Notes: generated by a model not told the origin, from the sequence alone. DNA of 64,000 nt from Corynebacterium ulcerans (GCF_900187135.1 NZ_LT906443.1:372001-436000), one strand, 5' to 3'. Counted from the stretch's first letter, positions 9,149-19,944 are shown. Made by a program: numbers and translations.

Positions 9149-9409
9149 ATGAAGCTCCTCTCCCGCAAGGCTCTCATCTCGGTTGCTACCGCTACCGCCA
9201 TTGCAGCAGGTTCCCTTTCCACCCCAGCTTTCGCTGCGGACTCCCAAGAGCCTTCCGCTGTAGTCAAAGAGACCGGAAGCTCCAGCAGCTCCGACAGTGA
9301 TATCAAGGCAAAAGATATCAAAGAGTGGATCGGCGTTGTTTCCGCAATCATCGGTATCATCACCACCATCCTGACCTTCGCTGGTCGCCTGGACAAGTTC
9401 TTCAAGTAA
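9149..9409 (+). CDS. Small exported protein with hydrophobic C-terminus
   Basis: The 86-residue protein has a clear Sec signal peptide (KLLSRKAL start, hydrophobic core, AFA cleavage at about residue 29). The mature part of about 57 residues begins with an acidic Ser-rich stretch and ends in a helix-prone hydrophobic segment from residue 58 (IKEWIGVVSAIIGIITTILTF) closed by basic GRLDKFFK. There are no cysteines. The ATG at 9149 follows a CTAAAGGACC ribosome site, and a terminator follows the stop. I do not recognise the family. The size and shape suggest an envelope-associated or channel-forming peptide, which is inference. It sits alone between the cyclophilin gene and relA. Confidence 0.75.
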   Translation: MKLLSRKALISVATATAIAAGSLSTPAFAADSQEPSAVVKETGSSSSSDSDIKAKDIKEWIGVVSAIIGIITTILTFAGRLDKFFK

Positions 9410-9438
9410 ATCTTGAATAACGCGGCCCTGGCCGCTCT

Positions 9439-9470
9439 CCTCCCCGCTACTGTTACGGGGAGGATATTTT
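9439..9470 (+). terminator. Terminator after small exported protein
   Basis: Arms CCTCCCCG (9439-9446) and CGGGGAGG (9456-9463) are followed by ATATTTTTAT. Confidence 0.85.
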
Positions 9471-9522
9471 TATGTCTTTTTCACGCAGTGCTTCGTGGCG
9501 CTTCATTGCCATGCTTATAGCA

Positions 9523-9556
9523 ATAGGGCCGCCTTGTGCTAAAAAGGCGGCCCTAT
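9523..9556 (-). terminator. Terminator after relA
   Basis: Perfect 13-bp arms ATAGGGCCGCCTT and AAGGCGGCCCTAT lie just past the relA stop; the loop carries a T-run seen from the minus strand. Confidence 0.75.
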
Positions 9557-9569
9557 CGTATACGCGCGT

Positions 9570-11861
9570 CTACCCGCCCGAAGTCAACCGGTAGACGTCA
9601 AAAACGCCCTCAGTGTTTCGCAGCTGAGTCATCAATGATCCCAGCTGTTTCGTGTCTGATACGGAGAACGTAAAGCGCACAGTAGCCACGTGGTCGTCAG
9701 AAGCATTCGAGCTCATGGCAATAACCTGGACTCGTTGCTCATTGATCACCCGGGTCAGATCCATCAGCAGACCGTCGCGATCCAGTGCTTCCAATTGCAG
9801 TGTAGCAGCGAAGACCGAGCCGCCTTCCGACGCCCACGAGACAGAGATAAGACGCTGGGGCTCGTTTTTCAAGCTATCCGCGTTGGTACAGTCCGTCCGG
9901 TGCACCGATACGCCGCCACCACGTGTGACAAAGCCAAAGATATCGTCTCCGGGAACTGGCATACAGCATTTAGCCAGCTTTGCCATAACGTCGGGGCTTC
10001 CCTCGACTAGGATGCCGTTTTTGTCCGTGACCTGAGTCTTAGAGTTAACGAGCTCGCTAAAAGGCGTACGCGCCACCAGGGTGTCTTCAGCGTCATCTGT
10101 GCTGCCAAATGTGGCCATAAGCCGGTTAACCACATGCGCTGCGGACACTGATCCCGAGCCAATGGCTGTGTAGAGAGCGTCCACATCGGGGTAATGCAGC
10201 TCCGTCGACACCTGCTTCATTGAATGCGCGGTAAACAGGCGATGCATAGGAAGCCCGCCCCGCTGCACTTCTGCGGCAAGGGCATCGCGCCCAGCCTCAA
10301 GGTATTCCTCGCGGCGTTCCTTGGCAAACCATTGCCGGATCTTAGCTTTAGCGCGCGGAGAGATAACAAAGTCTTGCCAATCGCGCGAGGGACCAGCGTT
10401 TTGATCTTTCGAGGTAAAGACCTCGACTCGATCGCCGGACTTGAGCTTAGTTTCAAGCGCTACGAGTTTGCCGTTGATCTTGGCGCCGATGCATCGATGC
10501 CCCACTTCTGTGTGCACTGCGTAAGCAAAATCTACAGGAGTAGAGTCCACCGGCAAGTTGACTACATCGCCTTTGGGAGTGAAAACAAAGATCTGTTTGC
10601 TGGTGAGGTCATAACGTAGGCTATCCAGGAACTCGTTAGGATCAGCTGCTTCTTTTTGCCAATCTAATAGCTGCCGCATCCACGACATCTGGTCGATCTC
10701 GGCCTGCTCACCGCTGTTTTTACCCTTGGTCTCCTTGTAACGCCAGTGCGCAGCAATGCCATATTCAGCATTGAAGTGCATCTCATGGGTGCGCACCTGC
10801 ACCTCTAGTGGTTTACCCTCGTCCCCCATCACCGTGGTGTGAAGAGACTGGTAAACACCGAATTTGGGCGAAGAAATATAGTCTTTAAATCGCCCTGGCA
10901 TTGCGGCATAAAGGGCATGGACAACACCAATCGCTGCATAACAATTATTAATGCTGTCTACGAGGATGCGGATGCCAACGAGGTCAAAGATATCTTCAAA
11001 GTCTTTCCCTCGAACAATCATCTTCTGGTAAATCGACCAGTAGTGCTTTGGCCGCCCCATAACCTCAGCTTCAATATGGTTTTCCCTCAAAGCTTGTTGC
11101 AGCTGAGACGTAATTTCCTTGAGGTACCGGTCCCGCGACGGTGCCCGGTCAGCAACCAAGCGCACGACTTCCTCATACTTTTTGGGATAAAGGATTGCAA
11201 AAGAGAGGTCTTCAAGCTCCCATTTCACGCTGGCCATTCCCAACCGGTGAGCCAGCGGCGCAATTACTTCAAGAGTCTGACGCGCCTTCTTTGCTTGCTT
11301 CTCCGGCGGCAGGAAACGCATAGTACGCATGTTATGAAGACGATCGGCTACTTTGATCACCAGCACGCGAGGATCCTGACTCATAGCCACGATCATTTTA
11401 CGGATTGTTTCTGCTTCCGCAGCGGCGCCTAGGGCGACTTTGTCCAGCTTGGTTACGCCGTCGACAAGCCGCGCTACTTCTTCTCCGAAGTCGCGCGTGA
11501 GGTCTTCTAAAGAATAATCAGTATCTTCTACGGTGTCATGGAGCAGCGCTGCTACCAGCGTTGTGGTGTCCATGCCGATTTCCGCAGCAATCGTTGCAAC
11601 GGCAAGCGGATGGGTGATGTACGGATCACCCGATTTTCGGAACACCCCCTCATGAAGGTGCTCCGCGGTAGTATAAGCCCGATCTAAAAGCACGGGATCG
11701 GCCTTTGGATGGAACTCCCGGTGAATGGCCAATAATGGTTCCAATACCGGATTCACGCGGACTCGGTTCCCCGTTAGGCTTCGCGCCAAACGCGCCGACA
11801 TGCTCCGCATCGAGCTCTGCTGCTTTTGCGGTCGTTTTTCTTGCGCCATCACCGCACCCAT
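9570..11861 (-). CDS. relA: Bifunctional (p)ppGpp synthetase/hydrolase
   Basis: Rel makes and degrades the stringent-response alarmone (p)ppGpp. The 763-residue protein has an N-terminal HD hydrolase domain with intact His-Asp ([11 protein letters not shown], about residues 106-115), a synthetase domain with [12 protein letters not shown] near residue 270, a TGS domain ([14 protein letters not shown]) and a C-terminal ACT domain. Intact HD and synthetase motifs indicate a bifunctional Rel rather than a monofunctional one. The ATG at 11861 follows a GGAAAGGG stretch. apt lies just upstream, the usual actinobacterial arrangement. Confidence 0.96.
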   Translation of the reverse strand: MGAVMAQEKRPQKQQSSMRSMSARLARSLTGNRVRVNPVLEPLLAIHREFHPKADPVLLDRAYTTAEHLHEGVFRKSGDPYITHPLAVATIAAEIGMDTTTLVAALLHDTVEDTDYSLEDLTRDFGEEVARLVDGVTKLDKVALGAAAEAETIRKMIVAMSQDPRVLVIKVADRLHNMRTMRFLPPEKQAKKARQTLEVIAPLAHRLGMASVKWELEDLSFAILYPKKYEEVVRLVADRAPSRDRYLKEITSQLQQALRENHIEAEVMGRPKHYWSIYQKMIVRGKDFEDIFDLVGIRILVDSINNCYAAIGVVHALYAAMPGRFKDYISSPKFGVYQSLHTTVMGDEGKPLEVQVRTHEMHFNAEYGIAAHWRYKETKGKNSGEQAEIDQMSWMRQLLDWQKEAADPNEFLDSLRYDLTSKQIFVFTPKGDVVNLPVDSTPVDFAYAVHTEVGHRCIGAKINGKLVALETKLKSGDRVEVFTSKDQNAGPSRDWQDFVISPRAKAKIRQWFAKERREEYLEAGRDALAAEVQRGGLPMHRLFTAHSMKQVSTELHYPDVDALYTAIGSGSVSAAHVVNRLMATFGSTDDAEDTLVARTPFSELVNSKTQVTDKNGILVEGSPDVMAKLAKCCMPVPGDDIFGFVTRGGGVSVHRTDCTNADSLKNEPQRLISVSWASEGGSVFAATLQLEALDRDGLLMDLTRVINEQRVQVIAMSSNASDDHVATVRFTFSVSDTKQLGSLMTQLRNTEGVFDVYRLTSGG

Positions 11862-11924
11862 ATGCCCTTTCCGTATACGCAGGGCCGATAAGGAAGCCCC
11901 TTGTATCCATCCACTACCCGGAAC

Positions 11925-12482
11925 TTAATTTATGGTCTCCGGCTCATTTACTACTACAAGAGGTGCATCGCTGAGACGCTCTCGCCCTTTGAGGTTTTTT
12001 ACTTCTAGGACAACTGCATAACCCGCAACTGTTCCACCACAATTCTCAATTAGCGACTTCGCTGCTACGAGTGTACCGCCTGTGGCCAAAACATCATCAA
12101 TGAGGACTACCTTTTTACCTTGAAGATCAATCCCCTCACCTGGTAACTCTAGGGCAGCCGTACCATATTCAAGCGCGTATTCTTGAGTATGCACAGGAGG
12201 AGGAAGCTTGCCTTTCTTCCTAATAGCGAGGATTCCTTTACCCGTGTTATACGCAACCGCCGAACCAAGAAGAAAACCACGTGCATCCAATCCGCCGATG
12301 AGGTCCGCCCCCATTGCTTTCGCCGCTGCCGACAGCTCATCAACGACAAGCCGAAATGCCTCAGGGTCTGCCAGTACAGGGGTCAAGTCTTCAAAAAGAA
12401 TGCCAGGGGCAGGAAAATCCGGCACAAATCTCGTCTTCGAGGCAAGCGCATCTCGTGCGTTCATATAAGTCTGGTGGCTCAT
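11925..12482 (-). CDS. apt: Adenine phosphoribosyltransferase
   Basis: Apt salvages adenine with PRPP to AMP. The 185-residue protein carries the PRPP-binding loop [14 protein letters not shown] near residue 135 and a [10 protein letters not shown] segment, both typical. The ATG at 12482 follows an AAGGATAAAG site. It lies between the lipoprotein gene and relA on the same strand. Confidence 0.95.
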   Translation of the reverse strand: MSHQTYMNARDALASKTRFVPDFPAPGILFEDLTPVLADPEAFRLVVDELSAAAKAMGADLIGGLDARGFLLGSAVAYNTGKGILAIRKKGKLPPPVHTQEYALEYGTAALELPGEGIDLQGKKVVLIDDVLATGGTLVAAKSLIENCGGTVAGYAVVLEVKNLKGRERLSDAPLVVVNEPETIN

Positions 12483-12640
12483 GCTTTATCCTTGGAGCAA
12501 CGTATTCAAATGATGGGGGTAGAAATTGTGCCTCCCTACCGTGATGTCAGCGGGAATCGCGGCAAAAACAATGCTTGTCGACGCCCTCTCAAGCGCCGCA
12601 TTCAGCATTATCTCCAGCGAGTCATAAAAACGAACTAAAG

Positions 12641-14314
12641 CTATCGAGCCCCCACTACGTTCCAGCGATCCATATTCCAACCAATTCCAGATAAGTCTGT
12701 ATTAGTAACCACGTTACCCACTGCCTTATCCACTACAAACACTCGGGGCTGGGAAGCCAAAGGAATAGTAGGTACTTCTTCCCAAGAGCGTCGCTCCGCG
12801 GCTCGCGTTGCTTGGACGTTATTGCTCAAGCTAGCCACGTCTGCATACTCCGATGATGGATCGACTGCCATCAAGATGGCGTCGATAGTGCCCTCCTCGA
12901 CAAGGCCTACACCGGAATCTGTAACGTGAGTATGGCTCAGGTCAGCCAAAGACGCAGCTTCTTTGGCCGCATCCTCAATCGTAATTCCAGCAGCAGCACA
13001 CGACTTACGAATTTCCTCGACCATAGCTTTCTTTCGAGGATCTGGGCCGTCATATCCCACTTTGATGGTCTTGCCCTCTAGCCTCTTAGCTACATCGATA
13101 TTAACGTGGACATGAGGCTCAATAATGTCCCTTAATTGTGCATTGACAGCATCAGTTGCGCGCACGGTTCTCGCATAGACTGGCTGGACGTCTACTCCCG
13201 ACGCTGTACTTGAAGCCTTAGCTACGCTTGCTTGATCCACGCATGCAGCCAAAGCACGACGTGCTTCTACATCTGAAAATATTCCAGCGTCGCCCAAAAT
13301 CAACGAATCCGTTAACAAACCAGTTTCTGCTGCCACTGTATAAGGGTTGTGGGAATCATTACGATCGAGCCAACTAATCAAATCCGTATTAGTCACATCT
13401 GCGATCTGCAGACTGCCTTTGTTGCGCAACTCGTTAAGATCAATGCCACGCGGCCACACAACCAGCCGATCTAGCGCAGCTTTTTCTCCGTTGTATAGAT
13501 CATTACGGACAAAAACTACTTCGCCCTTGTCTCCGACCGACTCTATTTTGAAAGGACCAGAGGCAACCTGGAGTTCTGGATCAAAATGCTTCAGATTAAA
13601 ACCGTTGTTCCAGATCTCTGCGATTCTAGTTAAAGCTGCATAATCCCTAGATTTGAGGAGCCTATTGAGTTCTTCAAGGCTTATTCCCGCTTTAGCAGCC
13701 ACTGCATGTGCAGGCATGAGAACACCGGCACCAAAAAGCTGGCGCCATCGAGCACCAAAGTTTTCTTTGTATACTACTGTCGCTTGCTTTGAGCCAGCTG
13801 TGCATTCAACATGGTCAACCTGCTGAGCTAAGGGCATGTGTGACTCAAACAAAGAGTTCATGCTGCCTGCGGTGAAAGCTAAAAGAAAAGCGTCACACGT
13901 TACAGGTTTTCCATCCGAATACACGGCACTATCAGCAATCTTATAGATAACCTGCTGATTAGGCCCCGGAAGGACCTGGGTTTCCACCAAAGTTCTGTTG
14001 GGAATCAATTGGCCTTTAGGCCCCGAAACATAGGCCGAGGGATAGAGTCTTCCGGCCATCAGCTGGGCATTCGTAGAAACTCCAACATTGGTGCCTGCGT
14101 TTGTGGTCACTAGGTAATCGTCTACGGCATACCCAAAATGCTTGCCGTTACCTGCTGTTCCATCCCGCGTACTATCGCTACCGCAAGCCGTCAAAAGAAC
14201 TGAGGACACAAGTACTGCGGCAAGAGCTTTCAAAGCAAAACCTATGGTCCAACCATGGTTTACCGACAATGGCCGACGCGTATGGCTACGTCCGTGGTCT
14301 TTTGGTGCTCTCAA
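12641..14314 (-). CDS. Solute-binding lipoprotein, ABC peptide family 5 type
   Basis: The protein has a lipoprotein signal with the lipobox LLTAC near residue 44 followed by GSDS. The rest resembles family 5 extracellular solute-binding proteins (DppA/OppA): an SDGKPVTCDAFLLAFTAG segment and an LADLSHTHVTDSG part. No permease or ATPase gene is adjacent. The same orphan position between apt and secF is held by lipoprotein gene Rv2585c in mycobacteria. The longest start is a TTG at 14314 with GAAGGGC upstream; a nearer TTG at LSVNHGW would give a signal peptide of more usual length. Substrate unknown. Confidence 0.8.
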   Translation of the reverse strand: MRAPKDHGRSHTRRPLSVNHGWTIGFALKALAAVLVSSVLLTACGSDSTRDGTAGNGKHFGYAVDDYLVTTNAGTNVGVSTNAQLMAGRLYPSAYVSGPKGQLIPNRTLVETQVLPGPNQQVIYKIADSAVYSDGKPVTCDAFLLAFTAGSMNSLFESHMPLAQQVDHVECTAGSKQATVVYKENFGARWRQLFGAGVLMPAHAVAAKAGISLEELNRLLKSRDYAALTRIAEIWNNGFNLKHFDPELQVASGPFKIESVGDKGEVVFVRNDLYNGEKAALDRLVVWPRGIDLNELRNKGSLQIADVTNTDLISWLDRNDSHNPYTVAAETGLLTDSLILGDAGIFSDVEARRALAACVDQASVAKASSTASGVDVQPVYARTVRATDAVNAQLRDIIEPHVHVNIDVAKRLEGKTIKVGYDGPDPRKKAMVEEIRKSCAAAGITIEDAAKEAASLADLSHTHVTDSGVGLVEEGTIDAILMAVDPSSEYADVASLSNNVQATRAAERRSWEEVPTIPLASQPRVFVVDKAVGNVVTNTDLSGIGWNMDRWNVVGAR

Positions 14315-14453
14315 TTAGACGGGCCCTTCATGTAGCTCAATGAGTGAGAAGCTTACGCTTCCATATCAAAAAGTATAGAACGCAATACCCTGGCCACATC
14401 AATCCTTATTATATTCTTCCCCTACACCCGATACCGTTGAGCAGTTTCTACAC

Positions 14454-14489
14454 AGCTGCCCCTTGTCCAGACAGGGACAAGGGGCAGCT
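14454..14489 (-). terminator. Hairpin downstream of secF
   Basis: Perfect 15-bp arms AGCTGCCCCTTGTCC and GGACAAGGGGCAGCT lie 17 bases past the secF stop. There is no strong T-run. Confidence 0.65.
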
Positions 14490-14505
14490 ATTCTACTGTT
14501 GTGCG

Positions 14506-15627
14506 CTAACGACGCTGTGGCCGCCAGCTCGCACCCGTAGATGTGGGAGAACTTACGGTGCGCTTGTGAGCGTCGGAAAGCTCAGTGTCATGCGCATCAT
14601 CAGAACTCTCCGTGGAGTCTTGAGCTCCGTTTCGCAAATTTCGATGCTCAGCAACCTTTGCGTTATGCGCTTTTGTCTCCTTCGAGCGGTTTTTCAGGCT
14701 CACAAGGATGGGGGTTGCAAGGAAGACGGAGGAGAATGTTCCTTCAATAACACCGATGAGCTGCACGAGTGCCAAGTCCTTGAGCGTTCCCACTCCCAAT
14801 AGCCACACAGCAATCACGATCAGCGCAAGAATAGGAAGCGCCGAGATAACGGTAGTAGAGATGGAGCGCATCACAGTTTGGTTCACTGCTAGATTTGCAT
14901 GCTCTGCATACGTTCTCGACCGGTTTCCTAAGTAACCGGCTGTATTTTCGCGAACTTTATCAAAGACAATGACGGTGTCATACAGCGAGAATGCGAGGAC
15001 CGTAAGCAGACCAATGATTGTTGCGGGAGAAACCTCAAAGCCCAGGAGGGCATAAATACCAGCGATAGCGACAAAGTCCACCAGAAGCGCCGCGATAGCT
15101 GCCACTGCCATTTCGCGTTCCAGGCGCACAGCAATGTAGATAAACACAGCAACCAAAAAGACGAACATGGAGATCAGCATCCGCTTAGTGATCGTGGAAC
15201 CCCACGATTCTGACACCGTGGAATCACCGATAGCATCCGGAGTTTGTTTCCCGGAAGTATCAGCAGGCTTATAGGCCTCAAAAAGTGCCTGGCGGGCGCT
15301 ACCGATCTGTTCCTCCGAAAGCCGCTTGGAATTAATCTCCAGGATTCGGGTATCACCAGAGCCTACGATCTGAACTAATTTTGGCTCAACGCCCGTAGCT
15401 TCCTCAAAGGTCTTGGACACTGAGGTAGTTTCCAAGTTTCCTGCCGGCATGTTGATTTTTGTGCCACCAACAAAGTCAATCCCAAGACTAAACCCGCGAA
15501 GAGCGATGCTGACAAGGCATACAAGCAAAATTGCCGCAGTTGCCCAGTACCAGGTCCGGCGCTTTCCTACAAAGTCAAGACCACCGTCACCTGTATAAAG
15601 CTTATTTAGAACTCCTTTGGAACTCAC
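14506..15627 (-). CDS. secF: Protein-export membrane protein SecF
   Basis: SecF with SecD uses the proton gradient to help SecYEG move proteins across the membrane. The 373-residue protein has the SecF signature LGIDFVGGTKI after the first membrane helix and a second block with FSLYDTVIVFDKVREN. Six membrane helices are apparent, with a polar C-terminal tail rich in Ser and Asp. It overlaps the end of secD by four bases (ATGA), so translation is coupled. Confidence 0.95.
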   Translation of the reverse strand: MSSKGVLNKLYTGDGGLDFVGKRRTWYWATAAILLVCLVSIALRGFSLGIDFVGGTKINMPAGNLETTSVSKTFEEATGVEPKLVQIVGSGDTRILEINSKRLSEEQIGSARQALFEAYKPADTSGKQTPDAIGDSTVSESWGSTITKRMLISMFVFLVAVFIYIAVRLEREMAVAAIAALLVDFVAIAGIYALLGFEVSPATIIGLLTVLAFSLYDTVIVFDKVRENTAGYLGNRSRTYAEHANLAVNQTVMRSISTTVISALPILALIVIAVWLLGVGTLKDLALVQLIGVIEGTFSSVFLATPILVSLKNRSKETKAHNAKVAEHRNLRNGAQDSTESSDDAHDTELSDAHKRTVSSPTSTGASWRPQRR

Positions 15628-17492
15628 TTGTTGTCTCCCTCATGCTTATCAGCTTCTTTGGAGTCGACGGATGCCCCGACGATCCCCTGTTCGGAGTCGG
15701 TTACTGCGGAATCCTGCAACTTCCGCTCCTGTTCACGCTGTTGGGCGATCTTAAAGATCTTGCTCATTCCATTCGCGCTTGGTTGAGAGGTCCACGGCTT
15801 ACGTGAAGCCATAATCACCAACGGCGCAGTAACCAAGAAGGTCACCACAATGTCAAAGAGCGTGGTAAGACCCAGGGTAAACGCGAAGCCCTTAACGTCA
15901 CCCACGGCGAGGATGTAGATGATAACCGCACCAATAAGCGTGACAGCGTTACCAGTGATGATCGTTTGCTTAGCACGCTCCCAGCCACGCGGAACTGCTG
16001 AACGGAACGTGCGTCCATCCCGCACCTCATCCTTGATGCGTTCATAAAGAACCACAAAGGAGTCAGCTGTGGTACCGATACCGATAATCAAACCTGCAAT
16101 GCCTGCGAGATCCAATGAATAGCCTATCCAACGGCCAAGCAAGACCAAAGAGCCATACACCAGAGTGAAAGAGGTGAACAGAGAGAAGATCGAGATGATT
16201 CCAAAGAACCGGTAGAAGTAGAAGGAGAATGCTGCTACTAATGCCAGGCCCACGAGTCCTGCGATCAAACCGGCCTTCAACGACGCAGTTCCCAACGACG
16301 CGGGAACGGTGGTGGTGGTTCCACCGGACTCACCGTTTTCTCCTGCGAAGCTCAGTGGGAGTGCTCCGTATTTCAGGTTGTTAGCCAGCTCTTGAGCTTC
16401 CTGCTGACTAAAGTCACCGGTGATCGACGTCGCTGAGCCAACTGGCGTGGGAGACTGGATCACAGGAGCAGAAATGATCTGTGAGTCAAGGGTGATTGCG
16501 ACCTGCTTTCGCAGATACTTCTGAGTTAAATCAGCCCAGGTGGCGCTACCTTGATCGCCATTTTCTGATTTGAAGGAGAAACCAATCTCCATCTGGCCTG
16601 TTTGGCTGTTAAGACCACCGGTGATCGGACGGTTGGTATCAATCTCGTTGCCGGTAAGACGCTTCGCATCCTTGTTCTCCGGATTCTCACCGATCAGAGT
16701 AGGAGCTGGATCGAGCACATACACACGTCCGCTACTGGGATCACACGTAACCAGCGGCAGAGCTGCGTCGTCAGTTCCTTGAAGCGGATCTGGCTGGTCT
16801 GTGCACTTGAGCAAAGAACTCGCAGCCAGCTGCGTTGTGGCATCAGTCGACTGCCGATCCTTCTTCAACGCATCAATGACTTTCTTACGGAAGGCCTCCG
16901 CTTCGATGGAATTAGCTGGGGCCTCAGGCGCAGCGGCGGTAACTTTGGGAGCCTTTGCGTCTTTTTCCTCTTTACCTTGAGCCTTAGCTAAAGCTTTGGA
17001 GGTGTTCTCAAGCGCAGTGTTTGCCTCATCGGCGTTAAGCACTCCGATAGAGACCCAGCGGTTTGCCATGGCTTCCAAAGACTCCAACAGTTTTGCAGTA
17101 TCTGGCTGGGCTGGAGTTGCAACAGGACGGAACAACAACTGAGACGTTTGCCCAAGTGCACGTGCTTGAGAAGTGTCTTCACCGGGGACAGTAATAACGA
17201 GGGTGTTGCCATCTGTGACAACACTTGCGCCTGAAACTCCCATGCCGTTCACACGGTTTTCGAGGATCATCCGCGCCTGACGCAACTGTTCATCAGTCGG
17301 GTTTGCGCCTTGTGGTACCAAAGTAACGCGGGTACCGCCCTGCAGGTCAATACCAAGCTTTGGCGTGGCCTTATGGTCACCTGTGGCAAAGATCAATGCA
17401 TAGATCACGGCGATAATCAGGATGAAAAGAGCAAGTGCCTGCTTGGGCCACGCTCTGGATCCTTTAGCCGCCTTCTGTGATTGCGAAGGCAA
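15624..17492 (-). CDS. secD: Protein-export membrane protein SecD
   Basis: SecD is the larger partner of SecF. It has an N-terminal membrane helix, PKLGIDLQGGTRV, a large periplasm-side domain with an Ala/Lys/Glu-rich insert (about residues 165-215), and the C-terminal five-helix block with DLAGIAGLIIGIGTTADSFVV. I choose the TTG at 17492 because an AGAGGAG site sits nine bases before it; a TTG at 17513 lies upstream of that site. This gives 622 residues. yajC lies 337 bases upstream on the same strand. Confidence 0.93.
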   Translation of the reverse strand: MPSQSQKAAKGSRAWPKQALALFILIIAVIYALIFATGDHKATPKLGIDLQGGTRVTLVPQGANPTDEQLRQARMILENRVNGMGVSGASVVTDGNTLVITVPGEDTSQARALGQTSQLLFRPVATPAQPDTAKLLESLEAMANRWVSIGVLNADEANTALENTSKALAKAQGKEEKDAKAPKVTAAAPEAPANSIEAEAFRKKVIDALKKDRQSTDATTQLAASSLLKCTDQPDPLQGTDDAALPLVTCDPSSGRVYVLDPAPTLIGENPENKDAKRLTGNEIDTNRPITGGLNSQTGQMEIGFSFKSENGDQGSATWADLTQKYLRKQVAITLDSQIISAPVIQSPTPVGSATSITGDFSQQEAQELANNLKYGALPLSFAGENGESGGTTTTVPASLGTASLKAGLIAGLVGLALVAAFSFYFYRFFGIISIFSLFTSFTLVYGSLVLLGRWIGYSLDLAGIAGLIIGIGTTADSFVVLYERIKDEVRDGRTFRSAVPRGWERAKQTIITGNAVTLIGAVIIYILAVGDVKGFAFTLGLTTLFDIVVTFLVTAPLVIMASRKPWTSQPSANGMSKIFKIAQQREQERKLQDSAVTDSEQGIVGASVDSKEADKHEGDNK

Positions 17493-17829
17493 TTGAAGTT
17501 CTCCTCTTAACAATTCTGCTCTCCCCTTTTATGTACAGAAGAGAGCGACGATGATTCAGCAAACATGCACGAGGGCTCGTCGTCAGCAAAATCAAATCTA
17601 TGTGTGATACTGGCCGAGACTCACGGTAAAACCGACGCCCCAACCACTCCGTTCCACGCCTGAGAAAACGCTAACAGAAATATCCTCGGCTAATGGTACG
17701 GCATAACTCCGGCAGGATGTCATGCGCCCCACCCGGTTAAGGTGGCCCTAATAATTAAAAATCTTTTACGCTCGTTACGTCCCAGAACACTGACACGCTG
17801 CATTCCATGAGACGCTTAGCAACCAGCGT
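17493..17829. other. 337-bp gap between yajC and secD
   Basis: It contains a small hairpin (CCACC...GGTGG near 17731-17750, no T-run). I see no gene and no clear promoter, though a secD promoter may lie here. Confidence 0.4.
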
Positions 17830-18165
17830 TTAGTTATGCGGATCCAGAGAATTGTCGTCTTCCTGAGTTTCCGTCTTAGCCTCCGCAGTTGTTTTATTGG
17901 TCTCTGCAGTCAGATTCTTCACCACAGCAAACTTTTCATATGTGCTGACCACGCCAGGGCTTGTCTCAAGCTCAACAGTGTCAGCGTCGATGCCCCGGAT
18001 CGTAGCGTGCAATCCAGCCGTGGTAACAACGACGTCTCCGATCATCACGTTATCTTGTAGATCCTTGAGCTCTTGTATGCGTCGTTTCTGCTTCTGCTGG
18101 AACAAAAACGACGGAAGCACGAGAACTAGTAGAAGGACGATAAGCAAGATGAAATTAGTAGACAT
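17830..18165 (-). CDS. yajC: Preprotein translocase accessory protein YajC
   Basis: The 111-residue protein starts with one membrane helix (FILLIVLLLVLVLPSFLF), then a basic QQKQKRRIQELKDLQ stretch and the YajC core GDVVVTTAGLHATIRGI. A polar acidic tail follows. It works with SecDF at the translocon. It lies 45 bases downstream of ruvB on the same strand, as in mycobacteria. Confidence 0.93.
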   Translation of the reverse strand: MSTNFILLIVLLLVLVLPSFLFQQKQKRRIQELKDLQDNVMIGDVVVTTAGLHATIRGIDADTVELETSPGVVSTYEKFAVVKNLTAETNKTTAEAKTETQEDDNSLDPHN

Positions 18166-18210
18166 AGGACCTCAGTCTGCCAGAAAGGGGGCACTAACGG
18201 TAGCCGCCTC

Positions 18211-19308
18211 CTAGCTGTGCTCGTCGCTAAAGTGCGCGAGGCCTTCAGGAGGTACTAATCCTAAGTGCCGCCATGCTGCAGCCGTAGCAACACGTCCACG
18301 CCCTGTTCTGGTTACCATCCCGGCACGTACCAGATAGGGCTCACAGACTTCTTCCACGGTTGAGGGTTCTTCACCCACGGCGATAGCGAGCGTGCTTACA
18401 CCCACTGGTCCTCCCCCGTGGCCTTTAATAAGCGCTTCCAAGACCGCACGATCAAGGCGGTCAAGACCTTTTTCGTCCACGTCAAACACCACTAAAGCTG
18501 CGCGTGCGGCCTCTACATCGATATGTCCATCAGAATGGACTTCCGCAAAATCCCGCACCCGACGCAAAAGCCGGTTAGCAATACGAGGTGTTCCCCTAGA
18601 TCTCGAAGCTATTTCGACGGCGGCGGCATCGTCGATAGTAACGCCCAAGATCTTAGCGGCGCGCAGCACAACCTTAGTCAGATCAGAGTTTTCATAGAAT
18701 TCCATCTGCGCGGTGAAACCGAATCGGTCTCGCAATGGACCGGTAAGCATTCCAGAACGAGTAGTAGCACCCACAAGGGTAAACGGTGCGAGTTCGAGCG
18801 GAATCGACGTTGCTCCTGGCCCTTTGCCCACGATTACGTCAATCCGAAAATCTTCCATCGCCATGTACAGCATTTCTTCTGCAGGGCGCGCCATCCGGTG
18901 AATCTCATCGATAAAAAGTACATCGCCTTCCATCAGATTAGACAGCATCGCCGCCAGGTCACCGGCGCGCTCCAACGCCGGACCTGAGGTCATTCGCAAA
19001 CTCGTCCCTAGTTCATAGGCGATGATCATTGCCATCGTTGTTTTGCCCAAACCAGGTGGACCGGACAGCAACACATGATCTGGGGTCACACCACGGTTTT
19101 TTGCGCCTGTCAGCACAAGATTAAGTTGGTCCCGAACTTTAGGCTGGCCAATAAACTCATCAATGCTTCTTGGCCGCAGTGTTGTTTCTGTGTCGTTTTC
19201 CCCTGCCTGCTGCCGCGCGTCCACTGGGGTGTCCTGAGGCCTACCGGTTTCAGAAACCCGACCTCCAGACGGAACAATGTTGAATTCAGTCTTTTCTACA
19301 TTTGCCAT
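18211..19308 (-). CDS. ruvB: Holliday junction branch-migration ATPase RuvB
   Basis: RuvB is the AAA+ motor that drives branch migration with RuvA. The 365-residue protein has Walker [12 protein letters not shown] near residue 84, Walker B with DEIH (VLFIDEIHR), and the arginine-finger and winged-helix segments ([37 protein letters not shown]). ruvA lies 21 bases upstream, in a ruvC-ruvA-ruvB order. Confidence 0.97.
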   Translation of the reverse strand: MANVEKTEFNIVPSGGRVSETGRPQDTPVDARQQAGENDTETTLRPRSIDEFIGQPKVRDQLNLVLTGAKNRGVTPDHVLLSGPPGLGKTTMAMIIAYELGTSLRMTSGPALERAGDLAAMLSNLMEGDVLFIDEIHRMARPAEEMLYMAMEDFRIDVIVGKGPGATSIPLELAPFTLVGATTRSGMLTGPLRDRFGFTAQMEFYENSDLTKVVLRAAKILGVTIDDAAAVEIASRSRGTPRIANRLLRRVRDFAEVHSDGHIDVEAARAALVVFDVDEKGLDRLDRAVLEALIKGHGGGPVGVSTLAIAVGEEPSTVEEVCEPYLVRAGMVTRTGRGRVATAAAWRHLGLVPPEGLAHFSDEHS

Positions 19309-19329
19309 GCGTTATAGCAGCCCCTCGTC

Positions 19330-19944
19330 CTATTTCTTTTTGCCCAGCGCACTCAGGGCTAGACGCAGCACCTGGGACGTGGTCGCATTCGGAGAATCAG
19401 CTAACACGGAAATCACCACAGGTTCTGCAACTTTTTCTGTAAAGCCGAGGCCGAGGAGAGCCTCAAGTACTTGCGCAGCAACATCGTTGGTTGCTAAAGA
19501 AACTCCTCCCGGCGCGGGAGTAGCAGCATCTCCAGCGGTAATAAACGCTGAAACCTTGTCTTTGAGGTCAACGATGATGCGCTCTGCAACTCGTTTTCCC
19601 ACTCCCGGTATGCGCTGGAGAGTCTTTGCATCCTGGTTAGCAATCGCATGCGCTAGATCTGTTGCGGACAAAACCGATTGCGCTGCCAAAGCCAGTTTTG
19701 GTCCTAGACCAGAGACTGTTTGCAGCAGCGTAAACATCTGCCGAGCTTCATCGCTGGCAAACCCGTAAAGGGTTTGGGAATCTTCTCTGACCACCATGGT
19801 GGTCAGAACAAAGCACTCTTCTCCCCTGCTCATGTGCGCCAAGGTGCTGGGACTAGCGAGTACTTCATATCCGACCCCGTTGCACTCAATAACTGCGCTA
19901 CCAAGACCGATGGAGGCTACAGTCCCGCGAAGGGAAACGATCAT
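19330..19944 (-). CDS. ruvA: Holliday junction DNA-binding protein RuvA
   Basis: RuvA binds four-way junctions as a tetramer and loads RuvB. The 204-residue protein has an N-terminal OB domain (MIVSLRGTVASIG), tandem helix-hairpin-helix motifs (VSGLGPKLALA; IPGVGKRVAERI) and a C-terminal domain that contacts RuvB. The ATG at 19944 follows a GAAAGG site. Confidence 0.97.
   Translation of the reverse strand: MIVSLRGTVASIGLGSAVIECNGVGYEVLASPSTLAHMSRGEECFVLTTMVVREDSQTLYGFASDEARQMFTLLQTVSGLGPKLALAAQSVLSATDLAHAIANQDAKTLQRIPGVGKRVAERIIVDLKDKVSAFITAGDAATPAPGGVSLATNDVAAQVLEALLGLGFTEKVAEPVVISVLADSPNATTSQVLRLALSALGKKK

Noticed and set aside
14454..14489. Small RNA from the secF downstream hairpin
   Set aside because: There is a hairpin but no promoter or conserved flank, so a simple terminator is the better reading.
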